Source of the DNA: an uncultured Lachnospiraceae bacterium
GTDB taxonomy: Bacteria > Bacillota > Clostridia > Lachnospirales > Lachnospiraceae
Length of the DNA: 61,231 nucleotides
Assembly: GCA_902786205.1 (NCBI GenBank)
Contig: CADABQ010000010.1
Coordinates: 1-61,231, forward strand
Direction: 5' to 3'
This document shows positions 55,701 through 61,231 of the stretch, one piece after another. Numbering within the stretch: position 1 is the stretch's first letter; every line of letters starts with the position of its first letter. The position numbers and the translations under genes are program-made. The notes beneath the pieces are model-generated. The model was not told the DNA's origin. It worked only from the letters and a program-made list of their open reading frames with translations, and ran no database searches.

Positions 55701-56319
55701 GGTCAAAATTGTATCCGCTACCGCTGTTGCCGGAAAAAGTAGTAGGTCCGTCAAACGTGATCGTTTCTAAGTTGTAACAGTTTTTAAATACGCTACCTTC
55801 TAATGTAATGGATTTTGCATGAATTGTAACATTTCTTAAAGCGGACATAGAAGAAAAACAATTTTTAGATAAAACGATTTCATTGTCTGTATCGATATAA
55901 ATTTCTTCAATAGATTGATTTCCAGACAAGTAATCTTCCGGAATCTCTTTATAATCATTTCCAATATCAATTCGTTTTACAGAGGAAAAAGCGTTTTTAT
56001 TATCCTGAGCCAGTGTTAGCGTTTGATCCAAATCCGTATTTGCAAGAGAAGAACAACTCTTAAATTCTTTAAAATTTGGAAAATGTACTTTTTTATCATT
56101 GGTTCCTACTTTAGATAAAGATAGTACAGGACTGGCCTTGGAAGTATTGGCTACGGAAAAAGTCCATTCGTTGTTATCATAAGTAAATGTACTTTTTGTA
56201 GTCGTATCAGAATCTGCTTTTACCAATATATTGGAAGAACAAAAGGAAAGAGTGATACAAAAAATAAGAAATAAAGCAAATGTCCTTCCTGACTTATGTT
56301 TGGTGAAATTTATAATCAT
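52708..56319 (-). CDS. Large secreted leucine-rich-repeat (BspA-like) surface protein
   Basis: 1,203 residues. Signal peptide (about 1-36). An N-terminal BspA-type LRR region (about 60-400) has irregular repeats such as NCYNLETITFDG. Beta-rich, Big/Ig-like regions follow (about 540-980). A Pro/Thr/Ser-rich low-complexity linker (about 985-1050) leads to a second, C-terminal LRR_5 block (NAFKNCKSLKGAI, NAFANCSNITSI, SFYNCKRLRLV). No LPXTG sorting signal, so anchoring is unclear. BspA-like proteins often bind host or other cells. AAAGGAGCG upstream on the minus strand. Confidence 0.8.
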   Translation of the reverse strand: MIINFTKHKSGRTFALFLIFCITLSFCSSNILVKADSDTTTKSTFTYDNNEWTFSVANTSKASPVLSLSKVGTNDKKVHFPNFKEFKSCSSLANTDLDQTLTLAQDNKNAFSSVKRIDIGNDYKEIPEDYLSGNQSIEEIYIDTDNEIVLSKNCFSSMSALRNVTIHAKSITLEGSVFKNCYNLETITFDGPTTFSGNSGSGYNFDQCQKLNVVKFNKAVSFEDSCNFTDTTFQNADSKSVTVTFNGTVTNRDTVFKQCNIYDLNLNGSNNQLSNNFLTNTSVTNLNVNGVTTFGQKAICFSSDANAVISNFNVNSSTSGTSSTTFEKKAFYSLNIDSRTMITNFTLNGQCVFSDAALFHIVIQNLYFNLDNRGDCKNISYQNDGDHLGYESRVHNLYFAYKKNTNTGGEMMELNHFPLGDDTKTSLNCDAIYFLDPDFKYIGGSDYNRCDGEKTIVYGYGGAVAYDDDGNLLSSYEMYQSWIKNKSCNFHNYVSNADTLDYEIKNNIVYLGENEDTVSYDFASETNLSVSATYDKDAINAPVSDGSKVKLSIVNGSLVSTNYNYRILEKNSSVSSSSKKVYAYNYNGAWYTPCTTSKVSLTEGTHDFLLEVAGIKHPFKIRVQKNAVQEITSIKSKTGDKLNLTVGEEVTKDMLVVTAKFDNGKTGILTDEQYEIDNSKVTDAETLIQISSKVSATKTVTKSFTVYGYPKQIVSFAATAAKENMPKDSVLHTSDVVLSAITYANPDTPVIDKVTDGFSFVVNGEEVQEVPIKLGENKISISYNGCVMKDIITINGTENTIVKVEATYTGNGVFENCTVDPANIKIVVYKESAETEGIVLDDPENITFGNYQIVADQNNSVPVFYKGIAAENPILVPGLKDAVAELTTVQYKGDTTIGTIFNASDFYVEVSLLSDKVLNSIDNPELLNALTFSKSTLTDTLNTVNVTFNSTYVKTITIFATGKKSEPPVSNPPSTTPTTNTTPSASTTPGSSDGPIKTQPPHTSNPPTKTPTTTAAATTTPTTTTPTTQTPIPTSTPKPSTKTIKKGKTYLVNSIIYKVVSIKGKTAQVSITGYKHTNKKITIYSKVKIYGYTCTVVSIQKNAFKNCKSLKGAISLPGEIRSIGDNAFANCSNITSITLGKKLISIGSKSFYNCKRLRLVNLKSAKKLKRVGSKAFKLNASKRQFKIPNGTKKYYANLLKGKY

Positions 56320-56753
56320 AAAATAACGCTCCTTTAAGACTTAGATATAGTTTCGTTCATTATCTTTTTGTTTCATAATTATAACATTTTTTACAAGAAT
56401 GGACAATAATTCTGTAAAAAAAATGTAATAATATAGAGGAGAAAAAATGGTGAAAAATTCCATTTTTTTGGTTAAAGTAAATAAAAAATACAAAGATTCT
56501 AGAAAATAAAAAAAAGTTCATAAAAAGTGCAAAAAAATAGGGTAATCTATTGGCGAAGGAAAAGTTAAAAAAAGAAAATGGAAGAAAAAAGAATCGTATT
56601 TGCCTAAGCAAAAAAAGATTACTACTTTGTTAATCTATAGTTTGTATGGGAGAATACGGTTCTTTTGTTATATTGTTACAAAAAGTGCCAATGATTACTA
56701 GACACAAATAAAAATATAATAGTATAATTGTAAAAAAGTAGGAGGGTGTTGCT
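56320..56753. other. AT-rich divergent intergenic region
   Basis: No gene of confidence. It must contain the promoter of the LRR gene (minus). A possible promoter for the small membrane protein is TAGACA (56699-56704), 18 nt, TATAAT (56723-56728). A 20-codon frame at 56447-56509 with GAGGAG upstream is noted but not called. Confidence 0.5.
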
Positions 56754-56906
56754 ATGAGTAATGTCATAAAAGGAATGATTATAGGAATGATATGTGGTGC
56801 GATTGTGATGATTGCACTGTTGTTCTTTGGACATATTGAGTGGGGAGGGATTGCTGTTGGAATTTGTGTTTTATTGGGAATTTTAATAGGTAACATTATA
56901 AGATAG
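56754..56906 (+). CDS. Small membrane protein, 50 residues
   Basis: Starts MSNVIKGMIIGMICGAIV and ends ILIGNIIR. Two hydrophobic helices (about 7-25 and 32-48) are separated by a short FGHIEW loop. A strong AGGAGGG ribosome-binding site lies 9 nt upstream, and a plausible promoter (TATAAT at 56723) precedes it. No family recognised. The glycine-zipper-like GxxxG spacing suggests helix packing. Good initiation signals make it likely real. Confidence 0.7.
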   Translation: MSNVIKGMIIGMICGAIVMIALLFFGHIEWGGIAVGICVLLGILIGNIIR

Positions 56907-57011
56907 AAAAGTAGATTTTATTGATGAATAATTTGGTGAAAAAGTTCTAACGCAGTAGCGAGGACAGGATTTTGGGTGAAAAGATTTGGATTAGAACAAA
57001 AGGTGGATAAC

Positions 57012-58043
57012 ATGTATAATTATAAAAAAATTGTGGATGACTTATTGAAATGGTACGATAGGCATGCCAGAAGTTTGCCATGGCGAGAAAATCCAAAACC
57101 ATACTATGTCTGGGTCTCAGAAATTATGTTGCAACAGACTAGAGTAGAGGCTGTAAAAGGCTATTTTAATCGATTTATTGAAGCTTTGCCGGATATTGAG
57201 GCACTGGCAACTGCACCGGAGGAACAACTTCTAAAATTGTGGGAAGGTCTTGGGTATTATAATAGAGTACGTAATTTACAAAAAGCTGCAATTCAAGTAA
57301 TGGAGGACTATCAAGGTTTGTTGCCTGCGGATTACAAAGAATTGCTTAAATTAAAAGGGATTGGCTCTTATACAGCGGGAGCGATTGCATCGATTGCATA
57401 CGGAATTCAGGTGCCTGCTGTAGATGGAAATGTGCTTCGGGTTATGAAAAGATTGGCAGGAAGTTATGATGTCATTACAAAGGCAAGTGTAAAAAGGCAG
57501 ATGGAAGAAATTTTAGCGGAAGTAGTACCAGTTCGTGCTGGGGCCTTTAATCAGGCAGTCATGGATTTAGGAGCTATGGTTTGTATTCCAAATGGAATGC
57601 CTCTTTGTGAAAAATGTCCTCTTGCAAAATATTGCATTGCAAAAGAAAAGGGGATTCAGATGGAGTTGCCGGTAAAAGAAAAGAAAAAAGCTAGAAAAAT
57701 TGAAGAAAAAACCATACTTTTATTGGAATATCAAGGAAAGTATGCGATTCAGAAAAGAAGGGAAAAAGGATTATTGGCAGGTCTTTGGGAACTACCAAAT
57801 TTGGAGGGAAAATACAGTAAACAGGAAATGCTCTCTATTTTAAAAGAAGAAAATAAACGGGCAGACGTTTATGAATTAGGACCGGGAAAGCATATTTTTT
57901 CGCATATTGAATGGTCCATGCTGGGGTATCATATCATATTGGAAACTCCAATAGAAGAAAAAAATTATATTTGGGTTAGTAAACAGGAATTGCAGGATAC
58001 CTATGCGATTCCAACCGCATTTTCGATATATCTGAAAGATTAG
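57012..58043 (+). CDS. mutY: A/G-specific adenine glycosylase
   Basis: 343 residues. Removes adenine mispaired with 8-oxoguanine. Helix-hairpin-helix and catalytic Asp region: LKGIGSYTAGAIAS and VDGNVLRV. Catalytic Glu in MLQQTRVEAV. Iron-sulfur ligands C-x6-C-x2-C-x5-C (CIPNGMPLCEKCPLAKYC). C-terminal NUDIX-like 8-oxoG recognition domain (about 230-340). The ATG at 57012 after AAGGTGG is chosen over the GTG at 56976, which lacks a site. Confidence 0.94.
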   Translation: MYNYKKIVDDLLKWYDRHARSLPWRENPKPYYVWVSEIMLQQTRVEAVKGYFNRFIEALPDIEALATAPEEQLLKLWEGLGYYNRVRNLQKAAIQVMEDYQGLLPADYKELLKLKGIGSYTAGAIASIAYGIQVPAVDGNVLRVMKRLAGSYDVITKASVKRQMEEILAEVVPVRAGAFNQAVMDLGAMVCIPNGMPLCEKCPLAKYCIAKEKGIQMELPVKEKKKARKIEEKTILLLEYQGKYAIQKRREKGLLAGLWELPNLEGKYSKQEMLSILKEENKRADVYELGPGKHIFSHIEWSMLGYHIILETPIEEKNYIWVSKQELQDTYAIPTAFSIYLKD

Positions 58044-58244
58044 TTATGGCTCACAGTTATGGAATTGTAGTTATGTGCCTAAGCTTTCGTACAGTTTTTG
58101 GCAGCTAGATTGGTATTGCAACTTATGAAACAAGATTTTGCGTTTAAGTAAATGACATTGGTTCGTGAATGGTAACAAAGGTTGCATTTTTTAATAAGAA
58201 TTGTTATAGTTATAGTAGAATAAGTATACTAGGAGGTGGTATGT

Positions 58245-58619
58245 ATGATAATCCGAGTAGACTTTAACAGTTCGGAGGCTTTGTATATGCAATTATGCAA
58301 GCAGATTATTATTGGCATCGCCAACGAAGAGATAAAAGAGGGGGACAATCTTCCGTCTGTAAGAGACCTGGCAGACGAAATCGGTATCAATATGCATACA
58401 GTAAATAAAGCATATTCGATTCTTCGCCAAGAAGGATATTTAAAAGTGGATCGCCGCCATGGTGCAATTATTGCTATTGAAGTAGATAACACAAAAGCAC
58501 AGATGGAGCTTGCAGAAGAATTAAAATTGTCTTTAGCAAAGGCAATATCAAAAGGTGTGCCAAGGGAGGCAGCACTGGATATGGTCAATGAGATTTATGA
58601 TATATATCAGGGAAGATAA
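58245..58619 (+). CDS. GntR-family regulator, YtrA subfamily
   Basis: 124 residues: winged helix (about 8-75, with PSVRDLADEIGINMHTVNKAY) and a short helical tail (about 76-124) that dimerises. This is the YtrA type, which usually controls adjacent ABC transporter genes; here it precedes clpC by 14 nt. AGGAGGTG upstream of the ATG at 58245. An imperfect palindrome TAGTA...TACTA (58213-58231) overlaps the ribosome-binding site and could be its operator (inference). Confidence 0.9.
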   Translation: MIIRVDFNSSEALYMQLCKQIIIGIANEEIKEGDNLPSVRDLADEIGINMHTVNKAYSILRQEGYLKVDRRHGAIIAIEVDNTKAQMELAEELKLSLAKAISKGVPREAALDMVNEIYDIYQGR

Positions 58620-58633
58620 TACGGAGGTAGTTT

Positions 58634-61072
58634 ATGAAAGAAAAATACACAGTTGATGCCAAAGAAGCGTTGGTGTTGGCTGAAAAGGCAGCAAAGCAGG
58701 CTGGCTGCAGTTATGTGGGAAGTGAACATATATTATTGGGACTTCTAAAGGGAAAAGGTGTGGCGGCAAGTGTACTTTCTGCAAATCATGTAACTTGTGA
58801 CAAGGTGGAAGAATTGATGGAACAGTTACTTCAGATCGATTCCAATGTACAGCTTAAAGAAAAAAAATTATCCTTACGTGCGAAGAAAATTGAAGAAAAT
58901 TGTCTTTTACAGGCAGAACGATTAGGAGCAAAGCAGGTAGGTACGGAACATATTTTGCTGGCGTTGATTCGAGAAAAGGATTGTGTTGCCATTCGTTTAT
59001 TGAATACAATGGGCGTTAATATGCAGAAATTGTATGTGGATGTGTTGCTTTCTACAGGAATGGACCCTGCTGCGGCAAAAAATGATTATATGGCATTTAA
59101 AGGAAAACATAAAGGAAAATCAGCTACACCTATGTTGGATCAGTTTAGCCGAGATTTGTCATTATTGGCAAAAGAGGGAAAACTAGATCCTGTGGTAGGA
59201 AGAGAAAAGGAAATTGAGCGACTCATTCAGATCATCAGTCGAAGAACTAAGAACAATCCTTGTTTGGTTGGAGAACCGGGAGTTGGAAAAACTGCCATTA
59301 TCGAAGGTCTTGCACAAAAAATCGCTGAGGGAAGCGTTCCAGAGACGATAATAGACAAAAAGGTAGTAATATTAGATTTATCAGCAATGGTAGCAGGTTC
59401 TAAGTATCGTGGAGAATTTGAGGAACGTATCAAAAGAGTATTGCGTGAAGTGCAGCAGGAGGGAAATGTCTTAGTATTTATTGATGAGATCCATACATTG
59501 ATCGGAGCTGGTGGTGCGGAAGGTGCCATGGATGCGGCTAATATTTTGAAACCTGCATTGGCCCGTGGGGAAATCCAGATTATGGGTGCTACGACCATTG
59601 GAGAATATCGAAAATACATAGAAAAAGATGCAGCTTTAGAGCGCCGTTTTCAACCGATTACAGTAGAAGAACCTACGGAGGCAGAAACCTTTTCTATTTT
59701 AAATGGATTAAAAGAAAAATATGAAGAACATCATAATGTTATTTTGACTACAGAAGGCTTGCAGGCAGCAGTGAAACTTTCAAGCCGTTATATTACGGAT
59801 CGCTTTTTACCGGATAAAGCAATTGATGTTATGGATGAAGCCGCATCAAGAGCAAGATTGGGAAGTTGTGTAAAGAGCCCGGAAAGAATTGCCTTAGAAA
59901 AGAAGCAGACGGTATTGGAAACGGAAAAGGAAGAGGCTATTATTCGGGAAGACTATGATGAAGCCATGAAGATAAAACAGGCGCAGCAGGTGAATCGTGA
60001 AAAGATAGAGCTACTCATAAAGGAAGAAGAAAAAAGAAAGAAAAAAGAAAAAGTAACGGTTAATGAGAAAGATATAGCAGCAGTGATCGCCATGTGGACA
60101 AAGATTCCAGTTGAAAAATTGGAAGTAGAAGAAGCCACACGTTTAAAGGAATTAGAGCATGTATTACATGAACGGGTTATCGGTCAGGAAGAAGCCGTAA
60201 CTGCCGTAGCAAAAGCGGTAAGACGTGGACGTGTCGGATTAAAAGACCCGAATCGACCAATTGGTTCTTTCCTATTCCTGGGACCTACTGGAGTTGGAAA
60301 AACAGAATTATCAAAAGCATTGGCAGATGCTGTATTTGGCACCGAAAAGGCAATGATTCGTGTTGATATGTCGGAATATATGGAAAAGCATAGTGTGTCA
60401 AAATTAATTGGTTCACCACCGGGATATGTGGGATTTGAGGATGGTGGACAATTAAGTGAAAAAGTAAGACGAAATCCATATTCTGTTGTTTTATTTGATG
60501 AAATAGAAAAAGCGCATGCAGATGTATTCAATATTTTATTGCAAGTATTGGATGATGGACACATTACTGATTCACAGGGAAGAAAGATCAGCTTTAAAAA
60601 TACCATTATCATTATGACATCAAATGCGGGAGCCAGCCGTATTGTATCGCCTAAAAATTTAGGATTTGCTACAAAGCAGGACACAAAGGCAGATTACAAA
60701 AAGATGAAAGAAAATGTTATGGAAGAAGTAAAACATCTATTTAAACCGGAATTTTTAAATCGAATTGATGAAACGATAGTATTCCATGCATTGGAAAAGG
60801 AACAAATCAAAGAAATTGTTGTATTAATGATGCAAAATTTATCAAAACGTTTGGAAGAACAGATGCGTATTACTTTGCAGCCTACTCAGGATGTAATCGA
60901 ATATATAACAGAGGAAAGTTTTGATGTAACATATGGTGCAAGACCAATCCGCAGAACGATACAAACAAAGGTGGAGGATTCGTTAGCAGATGCTGTGTTG
61001 GATGGAAGGGTGCATATGGGAGATCAGGTAAAGTTAAGTATGCAGGACAAAAAGATAGTATTTGCGGTGTAG
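58634..61072 (+). CDS. clpC: ATP-dependent Clp protease ATPase subunit ClpC
   Basis: 812 residues, normal ClpC. Two Clp_N repeats (1-145); AAA-1 with Walker [10 protein letters not shown] (about 214-222) and [14 protein letters not shown]; a UVR-like coiled middle (about 420-470); AAA-2 with [19 protein letters not shown]; the ClpP-docking loop NLGFAT (LGF); and a C-terminal D2 small domain. It unfolds proteins for ClpP. ctsR-mcsA-mcsB, the usual companions, are absent; a YtrA-type regulator gene lies immediately upstream. Confidence 0.95.
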   Translation: MKEKYTVDAKEALVLAEKAAKQAGCSYVGSEHILLGLLKGKGVAASVLSANHVTCDKVEELMEQLLQIDSNVQLKEKKLSLRAKKIEENCLLQAERLGAKQVGTEHILLALIREKDCVAIRLLNTMGVNMQKLYVDVLLSTGMDPAAAKNDYMAFKGKHKGKSATPMLDQFSRDLSLLAKEGKLDPVVGREKEIERLIQIISRRTKNNPCLVGEPGVGKTAIIEGLAQKIAEGSVPETIIDKKVVILDLSAMVAGSKYRGEFEERIKRVLREVQQEGNVLVFIDEIHTLIGAGGAEGAMDAANILKPALARGEIQIMGATTIGEYRKYIEKDAALERRFQPITVEEPTEAETFSILNGLKEKYEEHHNVILTTEGLQAAVKLSSRYITDRFLPDKAIDVMDEAASRARLGSCVKSPERIALEKKQTVLETEKEEAIIREDYDEAMKIKQAQQVNREKIELLIKEEEKRKKKEKVTVNEKDIAAVIAMWTKIPVEKLEVEEATRLKELEHVLHERVIGQEEAVTAVAKAVRRGRVGLKDPNRPIGSFLFLGPTGVGKTELSKALADAVFGTEKAMIRVDMSEYMEKHSVSKLIGSPPGYVGFEDGGQLSEKVRRNPYSVVLFDEIEKAHADVFNILLQVLDDGHITDSQGRKISFKNTIIIMTSNAGASRIVSPKNLGFATKQDTKADYKKMKENVMEEVKHLFKPEFLNRIDETIVFHALEKEQIKEIVVLMMQNLSKRLEEQMRITLQPTQDVIEYITEESFDVTYGARPIRRTIQTKVEDSLADAVLDGRVHMGDQVKLSMQDKKIVFAV

Positions 61073-61077
61073 TGGCA

Positions 61078-61211
61078 GTCACGAACATGTTTGGCGTTAG
61101 CCAAATAGAAATGTTTTTCAATTGTTCTTAGCCTGCAAGCAGTCACGAACATTTGAAAAAACATAAAGATGCAAACAGTTCAGCCAAGCACATTCATAAA
61201 GTGCCAGAAAA
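61078..61211. repeat. Dispersed structured repeat R2, copy b
   Basis: TTTGGCGTTAGCCAAATAGA (from 61090) matches copy a. Hairpin arms ATGTTTTTCAATTGTTC and GAACATTTGAAAAAACAT flank the loop CTTAGCCTGCAAGCAGTCAC. The element ends CAGTTCAGCCAAGCACATTC and AAAGTGCCAGAAAA, as in copy a's left part. GCAGTCACGAACAT occurs twice. The last 20 bases of the window hold nothing recognisable. Confidence 0.72.
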
Positions 61212-61231
61212 GGAAAAAGGCAAACGAAAAA

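Noticed and set aside
56447..56509. 20-codon frame after GAGGAG
   Set aside because: Spacing is acceptable, but the product (Lys-rich, AT-driven) shows nothing to support it; too short to call.
60184..60684. 166-codon minus-strand frame
   Set aside because: Lies inside clpC AAA-2; a shadow frame without initiation signals.

Overview
The window looks like a chromosomal segment of a low-GC Gram-positive anaerobe of class Clostridia, most likely a Lachnospiraceae member. This rests on AT-rich, AGGAGG-driven genes, the S10-spc-alpha ribosomal order with a KOW protein between map and infA, an ecfA1-ecfA2-ecfT-truA block after rplQ, a glutamine-synthetase/ANTAR pair, a methionine synthase without its reactivation domain, and YkuD-type L,D-transpeptidases. 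Species is not resolved. No prophage, insertion-sequence transposase, CRISPR array or rRNA gene was seen.

Layout. 1-361: three tRNA genes (Asn, Glu, Cys). 942-5226 (minus strand): a membrane-stress operon pspA-ydjG-ydjH-ydjI. 5772-6650: an RlmI-like methyltransferase. 6732-24132: the S10, spc and alpha ribosomal protein operons, with secY, adk, map, a KOW protein, infA, rpmJ and rpoA. 24856-29250: an ECF vitamin-transporter energising module, truA and uppP. 29689-32415: a HAD phosphatase, a glutamine synthetase homologue and an ANTAR regulator. 32570-37131: a Cys/Pro-rich protein, a methyltransferase and an exported protein with a C39-like end. 37269-39707: metH. 39756-43139: two glycosyltransferases and an LCP ligase. 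43310-44931: ilvN and ilvC. 45441-49208: two L,D-transpeptidases. 49655-52399: a PP2C phosphatase, a Ser/Thr kinase and a Pro/Thr/Lys-repeat membrane protein. 52708-56319: a large LRR surface protein (minus strand). 56754-61072: a 50-residue membrane protein, mutY, a GntR/YtrA regulator and clpC.

Most core genes are ordinary. Two things stand out. First, the glutamine synthetase at 30494-31795 keeps the GS fold sequence but has lost most metal ligands and the flap glutamate. It is followed by an ANTAR protein whose receiver domain has no phospho-acceptor aspartate. Together they look like a non-catalytic sensor plus RNA-binding antiterminator pair. Second, the intergenic regions carry at least four dispersed, structured repeat families (called R1-R4 here) and a 55-bp tandem repeat. 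R1 has full copies that fold as a multi-hairpin junction and a conserved 30-base tail, and one tail sits between the GS and ANTAR genes. R4 follows the T-tract of an intrinsic terminator in all five copies seen. R2 has long hairpins whose arms differ in sequence but keep pairing. R3 is MITE-like, with terminal inverted repeats.

The wall and surface genes (LCP, transpeptidases, kinase/phosphatase, LRR protein, glycosyltransferases, uppP) suggest an extended envelope-building region beside the translation genes.
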